Part shown: positions 16,730 to 25,552 of the stretch, one piece after another
How positions within the stretch are numbered: position 1 is the first letter of the stretch
Layout of the letters: every line of letters begins with the position of its first letter
DNA from: Halorubrum sp. BOL3-1
GTDB lineage: Archaea; Halobacteriota; Halobacteria; Halobacteriales; Haloferacaceae
Direction of reading: 5' to 3'
Assembly (NCBI RefSeq): GCF_004114375.1
Contig: NZ_CP034692.1
Span: 1,736,001-1,800,000, forward strand
DNA length: 64,000 nt
Translations under genes and position numbers: made by a program
The notes under the pieces: model-generated
Databases searched by the model: none
Seen by the model: the letters and a program-made list of their open reading frames with translations, nothing else
What the model was told of the DNA's origin: nothing

Positions 16730-17056
16730 TCAGAGGTAGTGAATCGACGTGTCGTCGTCGGCTCGGTCCTGTAGGTGCGAGTCGACTGCCTTCACCACGT
16801 CGCCGATCTTCCGCCCCGACTGCCGGACGTATATCGCTCCGTAGTGGTCCAGTCCGTCGCCCTCGACGAGCGAGAGGAAGTCGTCGTCGAACATCAGCGG
16901 GGTCCAGTCGTTCTCGATCGCGTAGCGCAACTGTTCGCGGTCGGGGTCTCCAAGTGTCTCCTCCTCGCGGGCCGTATGAACCGTCCAGCCGCGGCGGCGG
17001 AGACCGTCCGCGACGGGGGTCCAGATACTCTCGTCGCAGTACAGTCCCGTACTCAT
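16730..17056 (-). CDS. DUF5615 PIN-like protein, putative toxin
   Basis: A 108-residue protein of the PIN-like DUF5615 family. It begins with the acidic LYCDESI site and has MFDDDFLSLV in the middle. These acidic residues would bind metal in a PIN-type RNase. The family usually follows a DUF433 gene, as here, where the start codon overlaps the DUF433 stop (ATGA). The pair is therefore a candidate type II toxin-antitoxin module. Nuclease activity is inferred from the family, not shown. Confidence 0.8.
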   Translation of the reverse strand: MSTGLYCDESIWTPVADGLRRRGWTVHTAREEETLGDPDREQLRYAIENDWTPLMFDDDFLSLVEGDGLDHYGAIYVRQSGRKIGDVVKAVDSHLQDRADDDTSIHYL

Positions 17057-17283
17057 GCCGCGGTCGGCTCGGAGGAAGGCGATCTGAAGTCCTCGATATG
17101 GTCGTAGTAGTACGCCAGCGCCCGACGAACGTCGGCAAGGCTGAGATCGGGGTATAACTGTGTGATCTCGTCGGGCTCGTAGCCGCTGTGTTCGTACGCC
17201 ACCGCGACGTCTTTCACGCGGATCCCCGTTTCCGCTATCGTGGGCGCACCGTCGCTGTGTTCGGGGTCTCGGACGATCGCCAT
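17053..17283 (-). CDS. DUF433 domain protein, putative antitoxin
   Basis: A 76-residue protein of the DUF433 family. GIRVKDVAVAYEHSGYEPDEI reads as a small winged/HTH region, and ADVRRALAYYYDHIEDF is the usual C-terminal helix. Members are usually encoded directly before a DUF5615 protein and are thought to be DNA-binding antitoxins that autoregulate. The gene overlaps the DUF5615 start by four bases, so the two are translationally coupled. A TATA-like GATACTTCAAC on the minus strand lies about 27-30 bp upstream. Confidence 0.8.
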   Translation of the reverse strand: MAIVRDPEHSDGAPTIAETGIRVKDVAVAYEHSGYEPDEITQLYPDLSLADVRRALAYYYDHIEDFRSPSSEPTAA

Positions 17284-17366
17284 ACGACAGGTTGCGCCCG
17301 CCGTGAGTTGAAGTATCGGGTGGACGGAGTCGCCTCGGTCACGGTGTCCGACGAGGAGACTCAGAG

Positions 17367-18173
17367 CTACTCCAACACGTGTTCGGCGTCGTACGAACCG
17401 AGCACCTTCACCCACCCCTTGTCGGCGATCGCCTCGATGTCCTCGACCGCCTTCGCCGTGTGGTCCTCGTAGAGGCCGGCGTCGACGTCGAAGTGGAACA
17501 GGTAGTCCCCGAGGCGCTCCCCGCTCGGGCGGGACTCGATCCGCGAGAGGTTGAGGTTGCGGTCCGCGAACGCCTCCAGCAGTTCGAGCAGGAGACCGGG
17601 GTAGTTGGCGTTCGGGTAGACGATCAGCGTCGTCTTGCCGCCGGCGTCGGACTCGGCGGACTCGGGACCGACGACGAGGAACCGGGTCGCGTTCGAGGTG
17701 CGGTCCTGGATGTCCTCCGCGAGGATCTCGAGGTCGTCGCCGGCGTTGTCCGGGTGACCGATCCCGGCGACACGGGCGTCCTCGCGGGCGCGTTCGACCC
17801 CGCGAGCCGTGGAGGCGACCGCCTCCAGGCCGGCGGACGGGTAGGTGGACTCCAGCCAGTTGCGACACTGCGCGAGCGCCTGCGAGTGGCTGGCGACGAG
17901 CTCGAACCCGTCGTCCTGCGCGAGGAGGGCGTGCCGGATCGGCGTGACGACCTCGCGGGTGACCGACACGTCGTAGTCGGCCAGCGCGTCGAGGCTCTCC
18001 GTGACGGACCCCTCGATGCTGTTCTCGATGGGGACGACTCCGCGCTCGAACTCGCCGCTCGCGACGGCGTCGACGATGGCGGTGACCGACTCCCGGAACG
18101 ACACTTCTGCGGCGACGGCGCGCGCGGCGCGGTGCGAGTACGTGCCGGCGGGACCCAGCGTGACGGCGTTCAT
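17367..18173 (-). CDS. pheA: prephenate dehydratase
   Basis: This 268-residue enzyme converts prephenate to phenylpyruvate in phenylalanine synthesis. The catalytic domain starts MNAVTLGPAGTYSHRAA and contains the GVVPIENSIEGSVTE motif (about residues 44-58) and the TRFLVVGPE strand with the catalytic threonine. A C-terminal ACT regulatory domain follows, with LNLSRIESRPS, the usual phenylalanine-binding ESRP element. The length fits a stand-alone dehydratase without a chorismate mutase domain. It is 83 bp downstream of nothing on its own strand and appears monocistronic. Confidence 0.93.
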   Translation of the reverse strand: MNAVTLGPAGTYSHRAARAVAAEVSFRESVTAIVDAVASGEFERGVVPIENSIEGSVTESLDALADYDVSVTREVVTPIRHALLAQDDGFELVASHSQALAQCRNWLESTYPSAGLEAVASTARGVERAREDARVAGIGHPDNAGDDLEILAEDIQDRTSNATRFLVVGPESAESDAGGKTTLIVYPNANYPGLLLELLEAFADRNLNLSRIESRPSGERLGDYLFHFDVDAGLYEDHTAKAVEDIEAIADKGWVKVLGSYDAEHVLE

Positions 18174-18260
18174 TACGCCAACGTATCGGGGGAGGTGAGA
18201 AAAGCCTGCGGGGCGCGGCGACGTTTCGGGCGGGCGCGCTCCGACGGAGGCCGCGAGTCG

Positions 18261-19487
18261 TTACTCCTCGTCCGGCTCCGTGGGTACGCCGCCGAGGTTC
18301 CCCCCGTCGTCGAACCGCTTGGCGCGCAGGAAGCGCGCGCGGTAGCGGTTCGCGCCCTCCTTCGTGTCCGCCTCGCGGATCTCGTCGGTCCGCCCGTCCG
18401 CGACCGCGTCGATAATGTCTTCCACCTGCTCCTTCTCGCTCGGCGTCAACTCGAACTCGTAGGTCCGCGGTTGCTCGCTCTCCAGCCGCGTCCACTTCCG
18501 GGCGGCCGACACCACCACCGAGCAGGGCTCGCGGCACGGGAAGGCGCCGTCGCCGCCGTCGACGTCGAGGTCGGTGTCCTCGTCGTACTCCCACTCCCGG
18601 CGCTTGAGACACTGCGAGTCGTCACAGCAGGCCTCCGCGGCCCAGTTCACGTGCTCGTTGCCCTCGCCGCGGTCCCAGGTCTTCACGACGCCGTAGATGC
18701 CCGACTGGCGCCCCATCGTCTCGCGCCAGTGGGTCACGTCGAGGTCGCCCTCGCGCTCGCGGTGCCAGTTGGCGACGGTCGCGGGGTATATCGTCTCGAC
18801 CGTCTCGTAGAGGTCGCGCGGCCCCAGACCGGGGAACGCCCATCCCCCCGCGAGCGACGGCGCGGTCTTCAGCGGGCGGTACCGCCCCTCCTCGTCGAAG
18901 GTGACGAGGTCGCGCGCGTCGAGGGGGTCCCCGTGGGTCTCCAGGTCGTCGACGGGGACGCCCGCGTCGTCTTCGTGCCGCACGTCGTAGCGGCGCTCGC
19001 CGCGGTCGGTGAGGGTGGCCGTAATCTTCAGTTCGCCCCACGCGCGCTCGATGCCCGCCGCGAGGGCGGCGTAACGGGCCGCGACCGTCTCGCCGTCCGC
19101 GTCCTCGATCCAACGGACGAAGGCGCGGCGCGGGCCGAACTCACCGACGACGCGCTCGAAGGCGTACCAGTCCGTGACGGCCCGTGCGCGCGCGTCGAGC
19201 GCCTCGCGGAGGTCGCGCTCGCTCAGGCCGGTCCGGGGGTCGCCGTCGGCGGGATCGAGCCGGTATTCGCCCGCCGTGTCGCCGTCGCCGGCGCTGTCGC
19301 CGGCACCGTCGCCCGCCTCGCGAGCCACGCCGAACCCCTCGAACCGGAGCCGCGCGCCCGGGTCGCGCTCGTCGAGCGCGTCGAGGACCGCGTCGAACGC
19401 GTCGCCGGGGAGGTCGACATCCGGGACCGTCGGCTCGTCCGCTTCCGTCGCCGCCGCGTCGGCTGTCTCCGACTCCCGGTCTCCCAC
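18261..19487 (-). CDS. DR2241-family 4Fe-4S protein linked to CbiX
   Basis: A 408-residue protein like the C-terminal half of Deinococcus DR2241, where it is fused to CbiX. The cysteine cluster ACCDDSQCLKRREWEY and then PCREPCSVVVSAARKW (about residues 290-345) would bind a 4Fe-4S centre. The N-terminal region is acidic with a stabilising alpha/beta part. It is preceded by cbiX with a 2 bp gap, so the two are co-transcribed. A role in metal insertion into sirohydrochlorin or in electron transfer for it is likely, but no reaction is established. Confidence 0.75.
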   Translation of the reverse strand: MGDRESETADAAATEADEPTVPDVDLPGDAFDAVLDALDERDPGARLRFEGFGVAREAGDGAGDSAGDGDTAGEYRLDPADGDPRTGLSERDLREALDARARAVTDWYAFERVVGEFGPRRAFVRWIEDADGETVAARYAALAAGIERAWGELKITATLTDRGERRYDVRHEDDAGVPVDDLETHGDPLDARDLVTFDEEGRYRPLKTAPSLAGGWAFPGLGPRDLYETVETIYPATVANWHREREGDLDVTHWRETMGRQSGIYGVVKTWDRGEGNEHVNWAAEACCDDSQCLKRREWEYDEDTDLDVDGGDGAFPCREPCSVVVSAARKWTRLESEQPRTYEFELTPSEKEQVEDIIDAVADGRTDEIREADTKEGANRYRARFLRAKRFDDGGNLGGVPTEPDEE

Positions 19488-19489
19488 GG

Positions 19490-20359
19490 TCAGTCCCCCG
19501 TGGCGACGCGGGTCGTCTCGCGCACGTCGTCGAGCGCGGTCCCGAGGTCGGCGCCGGCGTCGGCCGCGCGCTCTAAGACCACGTCGGCCATCAGGGGTTC
19601 GGTCCCCACCGCGCCGGCGTACCAGATCCGGGTGCCGTCGACGGTCTCGGGCACGTCGTACCCCTCCGTGTGGTCCTCACAGAGCCCGACGTCCTCCGGG
19701 ATGTCCTCTTGAGTGTGGTAGCCGTCAGCGATGAACAGCGGGACGAGGACGACGTCGTCGCTCTCGAAGTGGTCGGGGAGGTCGTCGACCTCCGGCTCCT
19801 CGTCCATGTACAGCGCCTTCACCTCGTCGAAGCGGTCGCGTTCGTCGATCCGGTCGGCGTGGTACGCGACCGCCTTCGCGCTGTTCTCGTTGCGCTCGGT
19901 GCCGTGGCCGACGACCGCCAGCCCGACCCCCTCGCCGACGTCGGGGTCGCCGGTGACCGACTCGGTGCGCCGGGCGATCACGTCGGTCATCGCGCGGTGC
20001 GTGCCGACCGGCCCGCAGTAGTGGACCTCGCGGTCGATGTCCGCGGCGACGAGGGTGGCCTGATCGGCCGAGAGGCCGTCCGAGTCCCACTGCGAGACGT
20101 CCCAGCCGTCGAGCCGCAGTTCGCGGGGGATCACCTGTTCGGTGAAGTACCCCTCCGAGACGAACAGCGGGACGACGTAGACCTCGTCGCCCTCGACCGT
20201 GCGGAGCACCTCTCGGAAGTGCGGTTCCTCCTTCCAGAAACCGGTGCGGACCTCGTCGAAGGCACCGGCCGCGCGGATCGTGTCGGCGTGGTCGTACGTC
20301 GGCGCGCTCGACTCGGGATTGAGGTGGGAGCCGTGCGCGACGATGACGAGCGACTGCAT
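19490..20359 (-). CDS. cbiX: sirohydrochlorin cobaltochelatase CbiX (two-domain)
   Basis: A 289-residue chelatase that inserts cobalt (or possibly iron) into sirohydrochlorin, at the entry to anaerobic cobalamin synthesis. Two homologous domains are visible. The first begins SLVIVAHGSH with the metal-binding histidine H9, and the second has LAVVGHGTERNENS at about residue 140. Each also carries a PLFVSEGYFTEQ or PLFIADGYHTQE motif. The long form equals a duplicated small CbiX. Together with the DR2241 gene next to it, this is a cobalamin unit separated from the large cob cluster at 36-46 kb. Confidence 0.9.
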   Translation of the reverse strand: MQSLVIVAHGSHLNPESSAPTYDHADTIRAAGAFDEVRTGFWKEEPHFREVLRTVEGDEVYVVPLFVSEGYFTEQVIPRELRLDGWDVSQWDSDGLSADQATLVAADIDREVHYCGPVGTHRAMTDVIARRTESVTGDPDVGEGVGLAVVGHGTERNENSAKAVAYHADRIDERDRFDEVKALYMDEEPEVDDLPDHFESDDVVLVPLFIADGYHTQEDIPEDVGLCEDHTEGYDVPETVDGTRIWYAGAVGTEPLMADVVLERAADAGADLGTALDDVRETTRVATGD

Positions 20360-20420
20360 ACCCGTCCTGGGGCCGCGGCGCTCTTAGGGACTTCGGAGGC
20401 TGCGGGACCGCGGGAACGGC

Positions 20421-20933
20421 TCACGGGGGGTCGGCGCTCGGGACCGCGTCGAGCGCGGCCTCGACGGTCCGAACCGCGTCCGGGCCGTCGGGCCGGCCGA
20501 CGACGCAGACGAGCGCGTCGCCCGCGACTCCCGCGGCCGCTATCTCCACGTTCCGAAGCGTGAGCCGGCGTATCACGGCTGCGAGCGCCGCGGCGTCGAC
20601 GTCGCCGGTCGCCGCGACCGCCGTGTGGTCGCCCTCCGGAACGACGCCGGCATCGGCCACCCGGAGGAGCGGGGAGTCTCCCTCCGGCGAGTCGGTGAGG
20701 CCCACGCCGCTACGCATCGAGACGACCGCGGTCCGGTCCTCGGTCGCGTGCGGGGGCAGTTCCTCGCGGAAGCGGCGGAGTGCGGCGGCGACCGCGTCCG
20801 AGTCGCCGCCGATGTCGGCGGCCTCGGAGAGCCAGTCGGCCGCGGCGCTGTGGTTCAACAGCCCGGCCCGGAGCGCGTCGAAGACGAACGGGCGCGACCG
20901 GACGGCCTCGCGGGTGTCGGCTGCCAGCGACAT
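20421..20933 (-). CDS. uncharacterised haloarchaeal protein (DUF7523-like)
   Basis: A 170-residue acidic protein that starts MSLAADTREAVRSRPFVFDA and has a region LLNHSAAADWL that looks like a small helical domain. The C-terminal part reads like an ACT-type fold, with VEIAAAGVAGDALVCVVG near the end. I believe this is the family listed as DUF7523, but have not checked. The ATG at 20933 is chosen over one nine codons upstream because the conserved residues begin there. It lies 61 bp upstream of cbiX on the same strand and may be the first gene of that operon. A role in amino-acid or metabolite sensing would be speculation. Confidence 0.6.
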   Translation of the reverse strand: MSLAADTREAVRSRPFVFDALRAGLLNHSAAADWLSEAADIGGDSDAVAAALRRFREELPPHATEDRTAVVSMRSGVGLTDSPEGDSPLLRVADAGVVPEGDHTAVAATGDVDAAALAAVIRRLTLRNVEIAAAGVAGDALVCVVGRPDGPDAVRTVEAALDAVPSADPP

Positions 20934-21029
20934 GGATCGTCGTGTGGGAGCGTCGAGCAAGCCGGTTTCGATCGCCGCCCGGGTCGGGTCCGGCGGCGGC
21001 GTCCCCGAGGTTCGGTCGCCGCGCGGGGG

Positions 21030-22646
21030 TCAGTCGTCGTCCTCGGCGGGCGTCGCCGGAGCGACCGGCGTCGGGGCGGACTCCGCCTCGGTGTCGCTCG
21101 CGGCGACCGGCTCCGGGGAGTTCGACAGCCACCGCACGAACCCGCCCATCGCGACGAGACAGACGAGCGCGAACGGCGCGCCCGTCACGATCACCGACGA
21201 GCGGAGCGCGGTCGCGCCGCCGACGACCACGAGTACGGAGGCGATCGCGCCCTGAAGGACGCCCCAGAACATGCGGTTGGCACCGGAGGGCTTCCGGCTG
21301 CCGCCGGTCGTGAGCATGCCGACCGCGAGCGTCGAGGAGTCGGCGGAGGTGAGGAAGAAAGTCGTCACCAACACGAGGAACAGCAGCTGCCACAGCTCGC
21401 CGCCGGGGAACGCCCCGAAGATGACGTACCCGGAGACGCCGTTGCCGTACTCGCCGACCGCCCCGAGGACGTCGACCGCCCCGGAGTCTTGAAGCCGGAT
21501 CGACGTGCCGCCGATCACGGTGAACCACAGCGCGGAGACGGCTGTCATCGTGCCGAACGCGGTGCCGACGACAGACCGTATCGTCCGACCGCGGGAGATC
21601 CGCGCGAGGAACAGCCCGACGAACGGCGCCCACGCGATCCACCACGACCAATAGAAGACGGTCCACGCCGCCGACCATCCGGGACCGCCCTCGACGCCGC
21701 TCCCCGTGAAGAGGCTCATCTCGAAGAAGGAGGTGGCGTAGGTGCCGAGCGCCGCCACGCCGACGTTCAGCACGTCGACCGTGGGACCGGCGACGAGCGC
21801 CACGCCGAGCAGGAGCGTCATGATACCGACGTTGAACACGGAGAGCCGCCGGATACCGCGACTGACGCCCGCGACGAGCGACAGCGTGAACAGCGCGGTG
21901 ATCCCGACGATGACCGCGACGGTCTCGGCGTCGCCGAAGGTGACCCCGGTCCGGAACGTCACGCCGGTGAGCAGCTGCGTGGCGATGAAGCCGAGACCGG
22001 TCGCGATCCCGCCGATGGTGGCGACGACCGCGAGCGTGTCGACCGTCCGGGCGACGACCCCGTCGAGTCCGTCGGGACCGAGGACGGGGTACAGCGCGGT
22101 CGAGACGCGGAACGGCGCGTCGTGTCGGTACGCGAAGTACGCGACCGGCAGGCCGATCGCGAGGTACCCGCCCCACGCGCTGACGCCGTAGTGGAACACC
22201 GTGTACGCGACCGCCGGCACCGCCGCCGCGCTCGACTCCGCGGCGACCTCGCCGGCGAACAGCGGCGGAACGGTCTGATAGTGTCGGAGCGCTTCGACGG
22301 GACCGAAGAACACGATACCGGCGGAGAGGCCCGCCGAGAAGAACATCGCGACGTACGAGAGCGTCCCGTACTCCGGGTCGCCGTCGCCGAGGCGGACGCG
22401 GCCGTACCTCCCGACGAGGAGGTACGCGCCGGTCCCCACGAGCGCGAGCATCGTGCCGAGGTACAGCCACGCGAGTCCCTGACCGAACGTCACGAAGGCC
22501 GCGTCGATGGCGGCGGCGGCGCCGTCCGTGTCGATCACGGTGTACGCGAGGAAGGCGAACGTCGCCAGCGCACCGGCGGCGAACGGCGCGGGATCGACCT
22601 CGGCTCGGAACGAACGTATCGACTCAACGACGGAGCGTTTACTCAT
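21030..22646 (-). CDS. BCCT-family transporter (glycine betaine/choline/carnitine type)
   Basis: A 538-residue sodium- or proton-coupled transporter with about twelve membrane helices. The family signature is visible as WSAAWTVFYWSWWIAWAPFV, followed by GLFLARISRGRTIR (about residues 325-358). YGVSAWGGY lies near residue 155, and FFLTSADSSTLAVGMLTTGG near residue 430. These transporters import compatible solutes such as betaine. A salt-in haloarchaeon may use it for osmotic fine-tuning. The start is MSKRSVVES. The C-terminal acidic tail is cytoplasmic. It is a single-gene unit. Confidence 0.92.
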   Translation of the reverse strand: MSKRSVVESIRSFRAEVDPAPFAAGALATFAFLAYTVIDTDGAAAAIDAAFVTFGQGLAWLYLGTMLALVGTGAYLLVGRYGRVRLGDGDPEYGTLSYVAMFFSAGLSAGIVFFGPVEALRHYQTVPPLFAGEVAAESSAAAVPAVAYTVFHYGVSAWGGYLAIGLPVAYFAYRHDAPFRVSTALYPVLGPDGLDGVVARTVDTLAVVATIGGIATGLGFIATQLLTGVTFRTGVTFGDAETVAVIVGITALFTLSLVAGVSRGIRRLSVFNVGIMTLLLGVALVAGPTVDVLNVGVAALGTYATSFFEMSLFTGSGVEGGPGWSAAWTVFYWSWWIAWAPFVGLFLARISRGRTIRSVVGTAFGTMTAVSALWFTVIGGTSIRLQDSGAVDVLGAVGEYGNGVSGYVIFGAFPGGELWQLLFLVLVTTFFLTSADSSTLAVGMLTTGGSRKPSGANRMFWGVLQGAIASVLVVVGGATALRSSVIVTGAPFALVCLVAMGGFVRWLSNSPEPVAASDTEAESAPTPVAPATPAEDDD

Positions 22647-22818
22647 AAATAGAGGTATACCGATCGATGGAACTCGATCCGCTTAAACCTGTTTCTAACC
22701 CCGTCAGGGTCGAATATTACAAGAGAGACGCAGCCTGATTCGTACTTATAAATTCACCGCTGTCCGGGCGGCCCGGCCCAGGGCAAGTGACTCGTGTCGG
22801 GGGAGCGTACCCCGCCGC

Positions 22819-23154
22819 GTGAACCACGTCCCGAACGAGGCGCTGGCCGCGATCGACGCGTTCGGTGAGGGGCACCTCCGCGGTGACCCGCCGGCGGTCC
22901 GGGAACGGCTCCGGTCGGACCTTCGGGTTCGGATAACCGCGAACGCGGACGGCCGGACCGCTCGGTGTCGGTTCGAGACGGAACACACGCGGTCGCCACC
23001 GACCCTCCGCGGTCGAGGCTCGTTCCTCGCCACCTACGTCGACGGGGTCGACGACCGCCTGCGGGCGTGGGGGATCGGCCCGCCGGAGGCCTACGAGTAC
23101 CGCGAGACGGTCGACGGGACTCACCGGTACGAGGGAACGCTGTCGCTGCCGTGA
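22819..23154 (+). CDS. hypothetical protein
   Basis: A 111-residue soluble protein with no family I recognise. It is rich in arginine and acidic residues, with the segment VRERLRSDLRVRI in the first half and EAYEYRETVDGTHRYEGTLSL at the end. It has no membrane segment, signal peptide or cysteine pair. GTG at 22819 is the first in-frame start. A TATA-like CTTATAAATT at about 22745 is 70 bp before it, so the promoter is uncertain. The length and the consistent GC bias at third positions support a real gene. Confidence 0.5.
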   Translation: MNHVPNEALAAIDAFGEGHLRGDPPAVRERLRSDLRVRITANADGRTARCRFETEHTRSPPTLRGRGSFLATYVDGVDDRLRAWGIGPPEAYEYRETVDGTHRYEGTLSLP

Positions 23155-23212
23155 CCGGAAACGAGTCCGTCCGCGTCGGATATTTGTCTGCCCGTCGACC
23201 CGAGGGGGCGAG

Positions 23213-23629
23213 GTGATCCGAACCGCCGCCTACGCCGCGCACCGCCTGCTCATGGTCACGCGCTGGACCGGCGTCGCGCTGCCGGTCACCGGCGCGTACC
23301 TCGTCTGGGCGCTCTACCGGCCGATCGATCTACTGACCGGCACGCCGCGGGGGTGGGCCGTCCTCGCGATGCTGTCGCTGTGGGGCGTGATGAACGGACT
23401 CGTCGAGATCGGGATCCTCCGGATGCGCCGCGAGGTCGACCCCGACATCGGGTTGGGGAGGTACATGGCAGAGGGGTTTCCGGTCGAGGCTCTCGACGAC
23501 CGCGCCCCGACGGCTCCCGAATCCGCCCGATTGGCGGCCGTCGCCCGGCCCTACCTGCTGGCGAGCGCGGGGGTCGCCGTCCTGCTGCTCGTCGACGCCG
23601 CCCTGTTGGCCGGCGGGGTTCCCGGCTGA
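23213..23629 (+). CDS. small integral membrane protein, unknown function
   Basis: A 138-residue protein with three or four hydrophobic segments, at about residues 18-36, 44-66 (WAVLAMLSLWGVMNGLVEIG) and 112-134 (LLASAGVAVLLLVDAALLAG). A short hydrophilic stretch links the second and third. I do not recognise the family. The start is GTG at 23213. It lies 58 bp after another hypothetical gene on the same strand, and the two may be co-transcribed. Confidence 0.55.
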   Translation: MIRTAAYAAHRLLMVTRWTGVALPVTGAYLVWALYRPIDLLTGTPRGWAVLAMLSLWGVMNGLVEIGILRMRREVDPDIGLGRYMAEGFPVEALDDRAPTAPESARLAAVARPYLLASAGVAVLLLVDAALLAGGVPG

Positions 23630-23818
23630 CGTGGGAGCGACGAGACGGGTCGGAACGACGTGTCTCTATATAAATGACCTCGAATCGACTTTCGCGAGCG
23701 GACAGAGATGAATGGTAACTCTCCACACGAAGTAGCGATAAATACGGTGGAGTCGTGCGGTTTTCGTTCTCGTCTCTCGGTGGCAGCTGTCCGCGCCCGT
23801 CAGCCGCCCACCGAGAGG

Positions 23819-23826
23819 TTTATATA
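23819..23826 (+). promoter_or_regulatory. thermosome gene TATA box
   Basis: TTTATATA lies 25-32 bp before the ATG at 23851 and is preceded by a purine-rich GAGAGG, as expected of a BRE. This is a strong, probably heat-responsive promoter of the type found before haloarchaeal cct genes. Confidence 0.75.
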
Positions 23827-23850
23827 GAATCACAATCAATCAAACGTTGT

Positions 23851-25506
23851 ATGAGTCAGCGAATGCAGCAGGGCCAGCCGATGATCATTATGGGCGAGGA
23901 CGCCCAGCGCGTCCAAGACAAGGACGCACAGGAGTACAACATCTCCGCGGCGCGCGGCGTCGCCGAATCCGTCCGCTCGACGCTCGGACCGAAGGGGATG
24001 GACAAGATGCTCGTCGATTCGATGGGTGACGTCACCATCACCAACGACGGCGTCACCATCCTCCAGACGATGGACATCGACAACCCGACCGCCGAGATGG
24101 TCGTCGAGGTCGCCGAGACGCAGGAGGACGAGGCCGGCGACGGAACGACCAGCGCGGTCGCCATCGCGGGCGAGCTGTTGAAGAACGCAGAGGACCTCCT
24201 CGAACAGGACATCCACCCGACCGCGGTGATCAAGGGGTTCAATCTCGCGAGCGAGTACGCCCGCGAGCAGGTCGACGAGGTCGCGACGGCCGTCGACCCC
24301 GACGACGCTGAGACCCTCCGGAACGTCGCGGAGACGTCGATGACCGGGAAGGGCGCGGAGCTCGACAAGGAGACCCTCGCCGACCTCGTCGTCCGCGCGA
24401 TCCAGGGCGTCACCGTCGAGGCCGACGACGGCTCCCACGTCGTCGACCTCGCGAACCTCAACATCGAGACGCGCACCGGCCGCGCGGCGACCGAGTCCCG
24501 CCTGCTCACCGGCGCGGCGATCGACAAGGACCCCGTCCACGAGGACATGCCGACCGACTTCGAGGCGGCGAACGTTCTGCTCCTCAACGACCCGATCGAG
24601 GTCGAGGAGGCCGACGTCGACACTTCCGTCAACGTCGACTCCCCGGACCAGCTCCAGCAGTTCCTCGACCAGGAGGAGAAACAGCTCCGCGAGAAGGCCG
24701 ACGCGATCGTCGAGTCCGGCGCCGACGTCGTCTTCTGTCAGAAGGGCATCGACGACCTCGCCCAGCACTACCTCGCGAAGGAGGGGGTTCTGGCGGTCCG
24801 CCGCACGAAGAAGTCCGACCTGAGCTTCCTGAAGAACGTCCTCGGCGCGCCCACTGTCACGGACCTCGACTCGCTCACCGCCGACGACCTCGCCGTCGGC
24901 TCGATCGAGCGCGACGCCGACGAGGAGCTGTTCTACGTCGAAGGCGAGGACGCCCACGGCGTCACGCTCCTCCTGTACGGCACAACCGAGCACGTTGTCG
25001 ACGAGCTGGAACGCGGCATTCAGGACGCGATCGACGTTGTCTCGACGACCGTCTCCGACGGGCGGACCCTCTCCGGCGGCGGCGCCGTCGAGGTCGAGAT
25101 CGCCAGCCGGCTGCGCGACCACGCGGACTCCATCGAGGGCCGCGAGCAGCTCGCGGTCGAGGCGTTCGCGGACTCCCTCGAACTGATCCCGCGCGTGCTC
25201 GCTGGGAACGCGGGTCTCGATGCGATCGACCTTCTGGTCGACCTGCGCTCGGCCCACGAGGCCGGCGATCAGAACGCCGGACTCGACGTGTTCGCCGGCG
25301 AGGTCGTCGACACGGCCGATGCGGGCGTCGTCGAGACGGCCCACGCGAAAGAGCAGGCGATCGCCTCCGCCGCCGAGGCGGCGAACCTCGTCCTGAAAAT
25401 CGACGACATCATTTCCGCGGGCGACCTCTCGACCGCGGGCGACGACGAGGGTGGCGCTCCCGCCGGAGGCATGGGCGGCATGGGCGGCATGGGCGGCGCT
25501 ATGTGA
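23851..25506 (+). CDS. thsA: thermosome (group II chaperonin) subunit
   Basis: A 551-residue ATPase that assembles into double-ring chaperonin particles and folds proteins in the cytoplasm. It begins MSQRMQQGQPMIIMGEDAQR and has the conserved STLGPKGMDKMLVDSMGDV and DEAGDGTTSAVAIAGELL (nucleotide site) in the first 120 residues. GGGAVEVEIA and LEL-IPRVLAGNAGLD lie in the second half. It ends with GGM repeats typical of haloarchaeal thermosomes. The ATG is placed 28 bp after the TATA box; the longer open frame upstream lies in promoter DNA. Heat-shock induction is expected from the family. Confidence 0.97.
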   Translation: MSQRMQQGQPMIIMGEDAQRVQDKDAQEYNISAARGVAESVRSTLGPKGMDKMLVDSMGDVTITNDGVTILQTMDIDNPTAEMVVEVAETQEDEAGDGTTSAVAIAGELLKNAEDLLEQDIHPTAVIKGFNLASEYAREQVDEVATAVDPDDAETLRNVAETSMTGKGAELDKETLADLVVRAIQGVTVEADDGSHVVDLANLNIETRTGRAATESRLLTGAAIDKDPVHEDMPTDFEAANVLLLNDPIEVEEADVDTSVNVDSPDQLQQFLDQEEKQLREKADAIVESGADVVFCQKGIDDLAQHYLAKEGVLAVRRTKKSDLSFLKNVLGAPTVTDLDSLTADDLAVGSIERDADEELFYVEGEDAHGVTLLLYGTTEHVVDELERGIQDAIDVVSTTVSDGRTLSGGGAVEVEIASRLRDHADSIEGREQLAVEAFADSLELIPRVLAGNAGLDAIDLLVDLRSAHEAGDQNAGLDVFAGEVVDTADAGVVETAHAKEQAIASAAEAANLVLKIDDIISAGDLSTAGDDEGGAPAGGMGGMGGMGGAM

Positions 25507-25552
25507 AATCTGTCGGAGACAGATTTCCATAGACCGTCAGACGCAGTCTGAC
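25506..25552 (+). terminator. tandem hairpins at the thermosome 3' end
   Basis: A perfect stem AAATCTGTC/GACAGATTT with loop GGA spans 25506-25526 and begins on the last base of the thsA stop codon. A second stem GTCAGA/TCTGAC with a 5-base loop follows at 25536-25552. They may act as a terminator or as a 3' stability element. Archaeal termination usually needs U-rich tracts, which are weak here, so the function is inferred. Confidence 0.45.

Noticed and set aside
17379-19712. 777-residue open frame on the plus strand opposite pheA and the DR2241/CbiX genes
   Set aside because: It is the antisense shadow of recognisable genes. It is arginine- and leucine-rich and has no family motif.
20625-22652. 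675-residue open frame opposite the BCCT transporter
   Set aside because: Antisense to a clear transporter and full of repetitive charged residues.
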